Origin: Merdiplasma sp964643295
GTDB lineage: Bacteria > Bacillota > Clostridia > Lachnospirales > Lachnospiraceae
Length of the DNA: 32,161 nucleotides
NCBI GenBank assembly: GCA_964643295.1
Contig: CAZXSN010000031.1
Span: forward strand, 1 to 32,161
Direction of reading: 5' to 3'
A program made the position numbers and the translations under genes. Shown here one piece after another: positions 24,484 through 31,535 of the stretch (its first letter is position 1; each line of letters opens with the position of its first letter). Below the pieces are notes generated by a model that did not search any database, had not been told where the DNA came from, and saw only the letters and a program-made list of their open reading frames with translations.

Positions 24484-26217
24484 ATGAGAAGAGAATTGTA
24501 TCCCTGGCAGGAAGAATGCCTGCAAGAATGGTTCGCCAACCAGGGCCGGGGCATGGTACAGGCCGTCACCGGTTCCGGCAAGACTCTGCTCGCTCTGACC
24601 GCTGCCGACCGTCTGGAAAAGAAGCTTTCCGTGCCGCTCAAAGTAAAAATCGTCGTTCCCACCGGCGCTTTGATGCACCAGTGGACGAGAGAGTTAAAAA
24701 ACTATCTGCAGGAAAGTACGCTTAAACCCGCAGAACCATCTGCCCCTGCGCAGGCGGAAAGCCTTCCGGAGGCAGAAGGGGAAGGATCCGAATCCGCCGT
24801 GGGCATACGAAAGACGCCGGAAGAAACTGATCCCGCGCCCGCCCGTGAAAATCCCCGGCAGATGATCGGCCTGCGGGGCAACGGCTGCAACTCCACCGCC
24901 GACCACAAATATATGATCTATGTCATTAATTCCGCCCGCTACGAACTGGCAAAGCAGATCCTCGCCGACCTTGCGGGCGGGGCCGCTGTGCTTTTGATCG
25001 CGGACGAATGCCACCGCTACGTGAGCGAGCAGAACCGTCTGATTTTCGAGTTTCTGTCTCATTCAAAACCATATGAGAACCGCGTCTTCTCCCTGGGGCT
25101 TTCGGCCACTCTGCCGTCCGGACGGGCCCAGAACTTTCTCACCTCGGTTCTCGGACGGCCTGTTTACCGTTTTGGTTTCCGCCAGGCCATTGAGATGCGC
25201 ACGGTCTGCGATTATGACATTTTCAACATCACGCTGTCCTTTCTGCCCCAGGAAGCCGAGGAATATGAAAGAACCTCCGACACCATGAGCTACCTTTACG
25301 CCAAGCTGGCCGATGCCGATCCCCTGCTAAAGGAACTGACCAGGAAAGAATTTTTTGAGGAGCTGCGGCTTCTTACCGGTGATCAGGATCCCGAAATCGC
25401 GGAGGCGGCGAAGAAGTATCTGATCTGCACCTACCACCGCAAGAACCTTGTCGTTTTGGCGTCCTCCCGCATTCCCTGCGCCTGTGACCTGATCCGAAAA
25501 CTGCCGCAGACTGAAAAAATCCTGGTCTTTGGCGAACGGATCCGTCAGGCGGACGATCTCTACGTGCGTCTGCAGCAGGAATATCCCGGAAGGGTCGCCA
25601 GATACCACTCCCAGATGGGCGCACAGGCAAACGCCAATGCCATGGAACGCTTTCGAAACGGGGAGATCCGCATTCTCGTGGCCTGCAAAGCGCTCGATGA
25701 GGGCATCGATGTACCGGATGCCAGCATCGGCATCGTTTTATCCAGCACGTCCGTCCAGCGCCAGCGCATTCAAAGACTCGGGCGAATCGTGCGCAATTCG
25801 AAAGACAAGGAGCGGGCCTCCCTCTATTACCTGCACCTTTCCTACACCTCGGAGGAAGTCTGGTTCCTGCCGGATTACGGAGAAAACCGGTTTTTCGACC
25901 TTACCTTCACCAGCCTGGGAACATTTCAGAATCCGCCCTATGATCAGGCGGCCCAAAAGCTGCTGCTTGACTTTCAGCGCTTAGGCGCCTCCAGGGAAAC
26001 GCTCGCGGAAGTCAGGCGCTGTCTTCAGGTAGGACAAGTCAGGGCCGACTGGTGTGCCGACCCTGAAGAACTAAAACACAAAATTGAAAGCGCCAAAGAC
26101 ACCGCGCAGCGCAACTACTGGATCTGCATGCTGCGTCTGTCACGCAAAAACCCGCTTATACATACTCTTCCAGAGACGGAGTATCCTCCTCAAAAACCTC
26201 TTTTCCCAGTTCGTTGA
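24484..26217 (+). CDS. SF2 DEAD/DEAH-box helicase (XPB/res-subunit type)
   Basis: A 577-residue two-domain helicase or translocase. Motif I is AVTGSGKT (Lys33), motif II is IADECHRY (DECH at 174-177), motif III is LSATLPS (about 207), and the second domain has ACKALDEGIDVPDAS (motif V) and QRIQRLGRIVR (motif VI). The style is closest to XPB and type III restriction res subunits. Between motifs Ia and II, residues about 80-127 are a Pro/Glu/Ala-rich, probably disordered insert. The ATG at 24484 has AAAGGAG five bases upstream. Its 3' end overlaps the neighbouring convergent ATPase gene by 62 bases. With the two P-loop ATPases it probably forms a DNA-acting system. Confidence 0.88.
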   Translation: MRRELYPWQEECLQEWFANQGRGMVQAVTGSGKTLLALTAADRLEKKLSVPLKVKIVVPTGALMHQWTRELKNYLQESTLKPAEPSAPAQAESLPEAEGEGSESAVGIRKTPEETDPAPARENPRQMIGLRGNGCNSTADHKYMIYVINSARYELAKQILADLAGGAAVLLIADECHRYVSEQNRLIFEFLSHSKPYENRVFSLGLSATLPSGRAQNFLTSVLGRPVYRFGFRQAIEMRTVCDYDIFNITLSFLPQEAEEYERTSDTMSYLYAKLADADPLLKELTRKEFFEELRLLTGDQDPEIAEAAKKYLICTYHRKNLVVLASSRIPCACDLIRKLPQTEKILVFGERIRQADDLYVRLQQEYPGRVARYHSQMGAQANANAMERFRNGEIRILVACKALDEGIDVPDASIGIVLSSTSVQRQRIQRLGRIVRNSKDKERASLYYLHLSYTSEEVWFLPDYGENRFFDLTFTSLGTFQNPPYDQAAQKLLLDFQRLGASRETLAEVRRCLQVGQVRADWCADPEELKHKIESAKDTAQRNYWICMLRLSRKNPLIHTLPETEYPPQKPLFPVR

Positions 26218-27349
26218 TGGTCGTCTTCCCGGCCTTCCCGTACTGGTAGAGCTGATCTAAGAATTCGATCGCCACGCGGATTTTTGTGCGCAGCAGATAC
26301 CCGCCGGACTGAGTCACCTCACTTAAAGACTCCACCGGCAGATTGGGATTCCACCCGTAAGCCTTCCCGTGCAGAGTCTGAATCTTGCCGAGCGCGGTGC
26401 TGATCTCTTCCTTTGTCAGCGGAAGCAGCTGCGGCGCCTCCGACAAAAGATTCAGCACGGCCTTAATCTCCGGCTGTCCGTCCGGATAGACCGCTTCCAG
26501 ATTCTCGTACTCGTGCTTGCCCTCGATGACATCCTCCGTGTAGGAGGCACTGAGCGCAAAGATGCTGAACGTGGATTCCGGGCACCGCTCCGGCAGCAGA
26601 AAGTCCGCCATATTCCGGTAGGCGTTAAGACGCGCCTTCTTCCCTAAGCGTCCCATCAGCTCCGTCTCATCGAACAAAATCACCCAGCCCCGGTACCCCA
26701 TCTGCACAAACAGATGGCTCATGAAGGCGATGTAATCCCTGCAGTGCACGGTCTTGCGGAAGTTTGTATTGTACTTGACCGGTGTCTGAAAGATCCGCCG
26801 GTAGATCTTTTTTAAGGGCGCGTTCGCCATGAAATCCCCTTCCAGATCGGACTGCATCAGGAATCTCTCTTCGGAATCCTCGGTGTTTAAGTACGAGCGG
26901 AAAAGGTAGTACAGTTTGTCTGTCTCCAGTTCCCTTGCCGCAAAGAGCAGCATTTCCGCCGCGATCGGACTGTTCGGGGAGATTTTTTCCAGCTCCTGCA
27001 TGAAGCCGGGCTGCCTGCGCCCGGGCAGATACGTGTTCTGCATGATTTTCGGATACAGCAGGTAGAGCTTGTCCATCGGCGTCTCCTTGCTCAAAGACAG
27101 GCAGGATACCACGAGATCCTTCGACTGGGCAAGGCTGAATACGGTATTTAAAAGATGCGTTTTCCCCTCGCCGTACTTTCCGCTGATCACCATGCCCCCG
27201 GATTTTCCCTGCTCGCAGAGCTTGTCCAGGTGCCCGGAAATCTCCTTCATAATCTTCGGACGCGCTTCGGAAAAATAGTCTCCCACCGCGCGTGAGGGAA
27301 TGCCGGAGCGCAGCGCTTCAATGATATGCCTCGCTTCCAAATCATACAT
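26156..27349 (-). CDS. BrxD-like (DUF2791) P-loop ATPase
   Basis: A 397-residue ATPase of the BREX ATP-binding (BrxD/DUF2791) family. The N-terminal signature ARHIIEALRSGIPSRAVGDYF is characteristic. Walker A is SGKYGEGKTHLL (Lys63), followed by VVSCLSLSKETPMDKLY; Walker B is GWVILFDETELMGRLG (about 221-236), then a sensor-like IFALSASYTEDV. Relatives in BREX are thought to act with helicases on DNA, but no BREX methylase, PglZ or BrxC is here. It starts at an ATG with a perfect AGGAGGTGAT upstream and overlaps the preceding ATPase gene by eight bases. Last in a three-gene operon; its 3' end overlaps the convergent helicase gene. Confidence 0.85.
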   Translation of the reverse strand: MYDLEARHIIEALRSGIPSRAVGDYFSEARPKIMKEISGHLDKLCEQGKSGGMVISGKYGEGKTHLLNTVFSLAQSKDLVVSCLSLSKETPMDKLYLLYPKIMQNTYLPGRRQPGFMQELEKISPNSPIAAEMLLFAARELETDKLYYLFRSYLNTEDSEERFLMQSDLEGDFMANAPLKKIYRRIFQTPVKYNTNFRKTVHCRDYIAFMSHLFVQMGYRGWVILFDETELMGRLGKKARLNAYRNMADFLLPERCPESTFSIFALSASYTEDVIEGKHEYENLEAVYPDGQPEIKAVLNLLSEAPQLLPLTKEEISTALGKIQTLHGKAYGWNPNLPVESLSEVTQSGGYLLRTKIRVAIEFLDQLYQYGKAGKTTINELGKEVFEEDTPSLEEYV

Positions 27350-28580
27350 GGGACATCACCTCCTGCTTTTCCAGAATCATCTGCGGGATGCCGACCGCGC
27401 CGTTTCGCGCTCTGCGGACAATCTCCTGCGCGGACTCTTCATCCAGCGGCTCCAGTGTCCGGTCCTTCTGTCTCTTTGCCAGGCTCTCGGAGATGGCCAT
27501 CACCACTTCCGGGGTATACTCCTGCAGAGCCAGCCGGTCCAGATCCACCATATCCGCGAAGCGGTTAAAGCGGTCTCCCACGACCTCGTTCTGGATGCGC
27601 ATCCACAGCGCCTGATAGGATTTCAGGCCTGTATTCTCCTCATCGAGCAGCTGCCGGTCAAAAGCAAAGACAAACATGATGCTTCCCATGCTGTCGATAT
27701 CGTCGATCAGCTGGCGGATGCTCTCGTAGGTATCCTCCCTCTGCATCCGGGTATAGTGCAGTTCCAGGCTCGAGCGGCTGATTAAAATCTCCAGATCATC
27801 AACCGTTACGAACAGCCCCGAGTATCCTCCCAGCCGGGTAAGTTCCGCCAGAGAGCAGAGCATGTGCCTCGCGTTGTACTTGGTTATGCGGCTCGGATAA
27901 AACCCAAGCGAGCGCAGCTGTCCAAGCTTGACCGTCTTGTCTCCCTCCAGCCAGGAAAGCAGCAGAGTGCGGTTTTGCTCCTCGAGTACCGGGTACCCTA
28001 AGATGCTTCCTGTCAGCATGCTGCAGGCCAGGGCAAAGTTGTTGTCCATCATCGCGTTGTCCAGGTAAAGCTTCTTTAACTGCGCACGGATCTCCCGCTT
28101 CGTAATCGCGTCGCTTAAGCCTTTCTGCGAGAGGAAATCAATAAACTTCATACCCTTCGGGATCTCCTGCGCGTCAAAACCCATCTCGCCGATCAGATGA
28201 CGGGCCGCCGCTTCCAGGCATTCTTCCATACCGCACTGACGATAGATTTCCATATAGATTTCGCGGAAATCATTCAGCCGGATCTGCCGGGCGGAAAACT
28301 GCACAACCTTATACTGATGTTTGCGGGCCAGAGCCGCCATCAGCGTCAGGAAATGGGTCTTTCCGCTTCCCGGGCGGCCGCTGACAAACTTAATCTTGCT
28401 GCCGCCGTCCCGGATATACTCCTGCAGATACTTTTCCTCCCAGAAATCCGTAAGAAACTCAATGCCGTTAAACAGTGTGCGGTCTTCGGCTGCGTTTTCC
28501 AGTTTCTTTCCTTCCATTCCCTCACCTCTTTTTTCTTCGGCCAAACCAGCCGTCTGATCTTTGCCTTCCCGCTTTTCCAT
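27342..28580 (-). CDS. Second P-loop ATPase, BREX ATP-binding-like
   Basis: A 412-residue ATPase related to, but distinct from, the BrxD-like neighbour. After a charged 30-residue leader comes FNGIEFLTDFWEEKYLQEYI, Walker A VSGRPGSGKTHFL (Lys74) with KVVQFSARQIRLNDF, and a Walker B-like GLFVTVDDLEILI. The C-terminus is helical (ESAQEIVRRARNGAVGIPQMIL), resembling an AAA+ lid. The ATG at 28580 shares one base with the preceding stop (TGATG) but lacks a ribosome site; an in-frame ATG at 28517 has AGAGGTG and may be the real start. The two ATPases could form a hetero-oligomeric ring. Family assignment is by eye. Confidence 0.75.
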   Translation of the reverse strand: MEKREGKDQTAGLAEEKRGEGMEGKKLENAAEDRTLFNGIEFLTDFWEEKYLQEYIRDGGSKIKFVSGRPGSGKTHFLTLMAALARKHQYKVVQFSARQIRLNDFREIYMEIYRQCGMEECLEAAARHLIGEMGFDAQEIPKGMKFIDFLSQKGLSDAITKREIRAQLKKLYLDNAMMDNNFALACSMLTGSILGYPVLEEQNRTLLLSWLEGDKTVKLGQLRSLGFYPSRITKYNARHMLCSLAELTRLGGYSGLFVTVDDLEILISRSSLELHYTRMQREDTYESIRQLIDDIDSMGSIMFVFAFDRQLLDEENTGLKSYQALWMRIQNEVVGDRFNRFADMVDLDRLALQEYTPEVVMAISESLAKRQKDRTLEPLDEESAQEIVRRARNGAVGIPQMILEKQEVMSHV

Positions 28581-29347
28581 CAGTCATAGTAGCGGATCGT
28601 GGAAAGGTAATCCTCTTTGCCGTTCCAGTCCAGGAAGCGGATCGCCTTTGTCGACTTCCGGCTCGTCCCGATCTGGAAATGCCTGCCGGTTTTCGTGGTG
28701 TCTTCCCTGGAATTGTAGAGCCGCGCGAGGTCAAACGCGTAGCTTTGCAGATCATAGTCTCTCTGGGTGCGGCTCATGGGCGCCAGAAACTCATACAGCC
28801 GTTTTAAGTACATATCCGTCCCCGGATTGCTCCCCGTCGTCAGGATTGCCAGATCATACGCCTTCGCCAGCTCCCCGGCGAACTTCTGCGGATTGAAAGA
28901 GGCCCTGTTGAGCTTCTCCTGCCCCTGCTTTACAAGATCCACGAAGCTTTGCGGGCGCACACACTGAATCCGCTTGCGGTCAAGATAGACATCCTGGGTG
29001 CCTAAATCCAGCTTCACGCGGTACGGAAACATCTCGTATACCGGGAAACTGCCCTTTACGTCGATGCCCTCTTTCTCACAGCAGGCGATCATCTGCTCGG
29101 CAAAATCGCCGTCGCGAAAATATGTCTCCGTATCGAAGCCGGAAACGGTCTCCTTCACTTCGCTGATAACAGCAGATACATTCGCCGCGGTCTCCTCCAT
29201 GGTACTCAAATCCTTGAGCATACTTTTCAGATCCCCGCTTTCGGTCTCCTTCCCAATCGCCCTGGAGAGCTTCTGCAGGGAGGAGAGCGCGTCCTTCAAA
29301 GCTTTTTCCTGCGGCTGCAGCGCCGTATAAAGTTCCTCGTAATTCAT
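28580..29347 (-). CDS. Hypothetical coiled-coil protein, first gene of ATPase operon
   Basis: A 255-residue protein I do not recognise. Residues about 1-75 are heptad-like and probably coiled coil (LQPQEKALKDALSSLQKLSRAIG, LSTMEETAANVSAVISEVKETV). The rest is mixed alpha/beta: a strand-rich SFPVYEMFPYRVKLDLGTQDVYLDRKRI, a helical FAGELAKAYDLAILTTG and a basic C-terminus (GRHFQIGTSRKSTKAIRFLDW). No catalytic motif is seen. The ATG has AGGGAG six bases upstream, and a strong promoter lies about 70 bp before it. Coupling to the two ATPases suggests a structural or adaptor subunit of the same complex. Confidence 0.7.
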   Translation of the reverse strand: MNYEELYTALQPQEKALKDALSSLQKLSRAIGKETESGDLKSMLKDLSTMEETAANVSAVISEVKETVSGFDTETYFRDGDFAEQMIACCEKEGIDVKGSFPVYEMFPYRVKLDLGTQDVYLDRKRIQCVRPQSFVDLVKQGQEKLNRASFNPQKFAGELAKAYDLAILTTGSNPGTDMYLKRLYEFLAPMSRTQRDYDLQSYAFDLARLYNSREDTTKTGRHFQIGTSRKSTKAIRFLDWNGKEDYLSTIRYYD

Positions 29348-29415
29348 CTTTCTCCCTTCCCGCTGCCTGGTTTACCTGTTCCTGCCCGGCAGCGTCTGCT
29401 TATTCTTCTGTAAAA

Positions 29416-29444
29416 AGTATATACGATAAGCTCCTGGATTGCAA
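29416..29444 (-). promoter_or_regulatory. Promoter of the ATPase operon
   Basis: On the minus strand TTGCAA (29444-29439) and TATACT (29421-29416) are 17 bp apart; transcription would start near 29409 with a leader of about 62 nt. Confidence 0.7.
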
Positions 29445-29498
29445 TCAGGAAAACAGCGGATCTTAAAAGAAAGTACACCCTTTTTTGTTCTGTGCGCT

Positions 29499-30053
29499 TT
29501 ACCCTTCCTTCAGAAATCTGTCCGTCTTTAAGATGGCCACCTGCGTCTTGCCGTCCGCAATCTCTCCGTTCATGACATCTTCCACCAGCTCAGATAAGGG
29601 AACCGCCTCCAGGTTTAAAAATTCGTCCTCGTCCAGCTGCTGCTCCCCGTAGTGCAGCCCCCTGGCCAGATACAGCGAAATCTTTTCATCCGTGTAAGCG
29701 GCGGACGGATAGTACATCCCCAGATCCACCCACTCGTCAGCCGTGATCCCGGTCTCCTCCCGCAGCTCTCTTTTGGCCGCGTCCAGGCGGCCCTCCTGTC
29801 GGGAATCCAGCTTGCCCGCGGGGATCTCCGTGATCACCTCGTCGAACGGATACCGGTACTGCTTCTCGATGATCACTTTCCCGTCGTCGGTAAGCGGCAC
29901 AATCGCCACCGCTCCCACGTGGCGGATGACCTCCCGCCCCTTGCTCTTCCCGTTCGGCAGCTTCACCGTATCCCGGTAAACATGGAGGATCACCCCGTCA
30001 TAGAGTTCTTCGGAGGAAGTCTTCACTTCCCTTAGATTCGAAAACTTGTCCAT
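29499..30053 (-). CDS. Nudix hydrolase, ADP-ribose pyrophosphatase type
   Basis: A 184-residue Nudix enzyme that probably splits ADP-ribose to AMP and ribose-5-phosphate, clearing a reactive by-product of NAD turnover. The Nudix box is GKLDSRQEGRLDAAKREL followed by REETGI, with one more residue than the strict G-x5-E spacing. EIPAGKLDS upstream and the Y-x-S-AAYTDEKISLYLA segment downstream are typical of ADP-ribose pyrophosphatases. The ATG at 30053 has GAGGGGAAGGG upstream. It lies 151 bp before the ATPase operon on the same strand, but that operon has its own promoter, so it need not belong to it. Confidence 0.92.
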   Translation of the reverse strand: MDKFSNLREVKTSSEELYDGVILHVYRDTVKLPNGKSKGREVIRHVGAVAIVPLTDDGKVIIEKQYRYPFDEVITEIPAGKLDSRQEGRLDAAKRELREETGITADEWVDLGMYYPSAAYTDEKISLYLARGLHYGEQQLDEDEFLNLEAVPLSELVEDVMNGEIADGKTQVAILKTDRFLKEG

Positions 30054-30286
30054 TTCCCTTCCCCTCTTTTTGCTTTTTCTTTATCTTACAACATTCCCGC
30101 GCAAATATCCAGAAAATTTCGCCGAAGGCATTACAGTCCCGCTATGAGTCCTTTGCTGTGCGGCCCAGGGCTTCTCCCTCCTTTCATCCCCGCTTCGGTT
30201 TCGCAAAATTTTCTATAGATCTGTCTATTCTCCGCAATTATTTTCAATTCCCGGAGATTTTTTATGTCATTTCTGTAAATTTTTCG

Positions 30287-30315
30287 TTGACACGCCCGCA
30301 AGAATATACTAAGAT
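30287..30315 (+). promoter_or_regulatory. Promoter of the 83-aa HTH-like gene
   Basis: Perfect TTGACA (30287-30292) and TAAGAT (30310-30315) with a 17-bp spacer. The leader of about 125 nt holds a GGACG/CGTCC hairpin just before the ribosome site. The rest of the gap 30054-30286 shows nothing recognisable. Confidence 0.7.
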
Positions 30316-30447
30316 AGCATTGTGGGAGGCAGCCGCTTATTCGGACATAAATTTTCCCCGAGGCGACTGTTTTTAATGAATCATAGACCGCGGACGGATT
30401 TTCGTCCCCCGCGAGAATCCTCCGCTGACAGGAAAGGGAGGATGCAT

Positions 30448-30699
30448 ATGGCGTTGCTGAACGAACAGGAAAGCCAGAAGATCAACTTCAAAAAAGGGAA
30501 GGCTGTCGTGTATTATGCGGACATGCACTTAAGCATCCCTGAGATTGCGGGAAGAGTGAAGCTGTCAGAGGCAGAGATCGAGCAGGTCCTTTCGCTTGCC
30601 GGTCTGTTCCCGAAACCGAACTGGCAGCAGGCAGACATCCCGCAGCAGCAGATGGGAAGGACACCGTTTTTACGTCAGAGCACCATGCAGGTGTTCTGA
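30448..30699 (+). CDS. 83-aa hypothetical protein with HTH-like segment
   Basis: A small protein with a good promoter and AAGGGAGG seven bases before the ATG at 30448 (an ATG at 30442 is too close to the site). Residues 20-52 (AVVYYADMHLSIPEIAGRVKLSEAEIEQVLSLAGL) read as a helix-turn-helix of the sigma-region-4 or resolvase type, suggesting DNA binding. The C-terminus is Gln/Pro-rich and ends without a second domain. No partner is evident; the gene is followed by a 350-base non-coding stretch and a terminator. Function unknown. Confidence 0.65.
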   Translation: MALLNEQESQKINFKKGKAVVYYADMHLSIPEIAGRVKLSEAEIEQVLSLAGLFPKPNWQQADIPQQQMGRTPFLRQSTMQVF

Positions 30700-31048
30700 T
30701 CCCAGGCTGGGTTCCAGCGTAGCTTTCTGCCCTGTCTGCTTGCTTTGTTGATCCACCCGCCTTTCGTGCGCGAAGGTGCCTCCCCCAGGGAAATCCCCAG
30801 GGAGTGCGCTGGTTCCCGACGGAAAGAGGAATGCTGCAGCGGCCGATCTCTCCTTGCAGATGGCAGTGGTACCCTGCAGGAAGACGTAAAGATAGCGGCG
30901 TTCCTCAAGATCCGTCAGGCACGATTTTTCATCCCTTTCCCTTTTCATCCCTCTGCCCGGGGGATGAAGGCACACCGGAAAAGAAAAACAAAACGAAAGA
31001 GCAGTCCCGGTCAGTTCTGTACCCTGAAACGGGATGGCCCGGTCACAC
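30700..31048 (+). other. Non-coding stretch before a strong terminator
   Basis: No convincing gene on either strand; open frames here lack ribosome sites and normal composition. The sequence contains several short inverted repeats (for example CCCTGAAACGGG, and CCGGTCA with a nearby repeat CGGTCAC). It runs into the terminator at 31049-31078. It is either a long 3' untranslated region of the 83-aa gene or an independent RNA. It did not match what I know of 6S RNA, tmRNA, SRP RNA, RNase P RNA or a T-box. Confidence 0.35.
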
Positions 31049-31078
31049 AGGCATGAATCGTAAGACTCATGCCTTTTT
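31049..31078 (+). terminator. Rho-independent terminator
   Basis: Perfect 8-bp stem AGGCATGA (31049-31056) with TCATGCCT (31067-31074), followed by a T-run to 31078. Confidence 0.9.
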
Positions 31079-31218
31079 GCTGTCCTTTCCCGAATTTTGG
31101 CGCCGCGGAAACCGTTTCCCTGAAGGCTTCGGATCATCCGTTTCCGATGGATACAAAAACTTAAAGTGATTTGAAAAAGGCCCTAAGAAAGCCGGAAAAC
31201 CGGGGAAAGAATTTGTGG

Positions 31219-31246
31219 TTGATTTTAATATTGATTCATGTATAAT
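31219..31246 (+). promoter_or_regulatory. Promoter of pckA
   Basis: TTGATT (31219-31224) and perfect TATAAT (31241-31246) with a 16-bp spacer in an AT-rich patch. Confidence 0.75.
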
Positions 31247-31252
31247 ATAATG

Positions 31253-31535
31253 CAGAGGGGAGGTATCTGCTCCTCCCCTGAGATATGCAGAAAGCTGCCG
31301 AACACACATGGACGCAAAAATGCTTTTGACCAGAACCCATTGAAAAGGTTTCCCCCGCGAACGAAAACGGCGCGGTTGGCTGCGCGGTCGCTTCCCCGGT
31401 AAGTGCCGGAAAAGCTGCTGCTTCCCATCCTGTGCGCTTCCTTAAAGTTTGCCCGGGCAGCCTTAAGCGTCTGAAGTTTGGGCAGTCTGTCTGTGCCTTA
31501 ACTCGCCAACCTGTTTTGAAAAAAGGAGTTTGAAA
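31253..31535 (+). promoter_or_regulatory. Long 5' leader of pckA
   Basis: About 283 nt separate the predicted start of transcription from the pckA start codon, with no credible gene. It begins with an AGGGGAG/CTCCCCT hairpin (near 31256-31280) and holds GC-rich inverted sequence in its middle. Such length suggests control at the RNA level, but no known riboswitch was recognised. Confidence 0.4.

Noticed and set aside
24484..29347. A complete BREX system
   Set aside because: Only a BrxD-like ATPase and a helicase fit; no PglX methylase, PglZ, BrxC-size ATPase, BrxA or BrxB is encoded in the window.
30700..31048. T-box leader, suggested by GGCAGTGGTACC near 30865
   Set aside because: The T-box core sequence is not matched, there is no stem I or antiterminator pair, and no aminoacyl-tRNA synthetase or amino acid gene follows.
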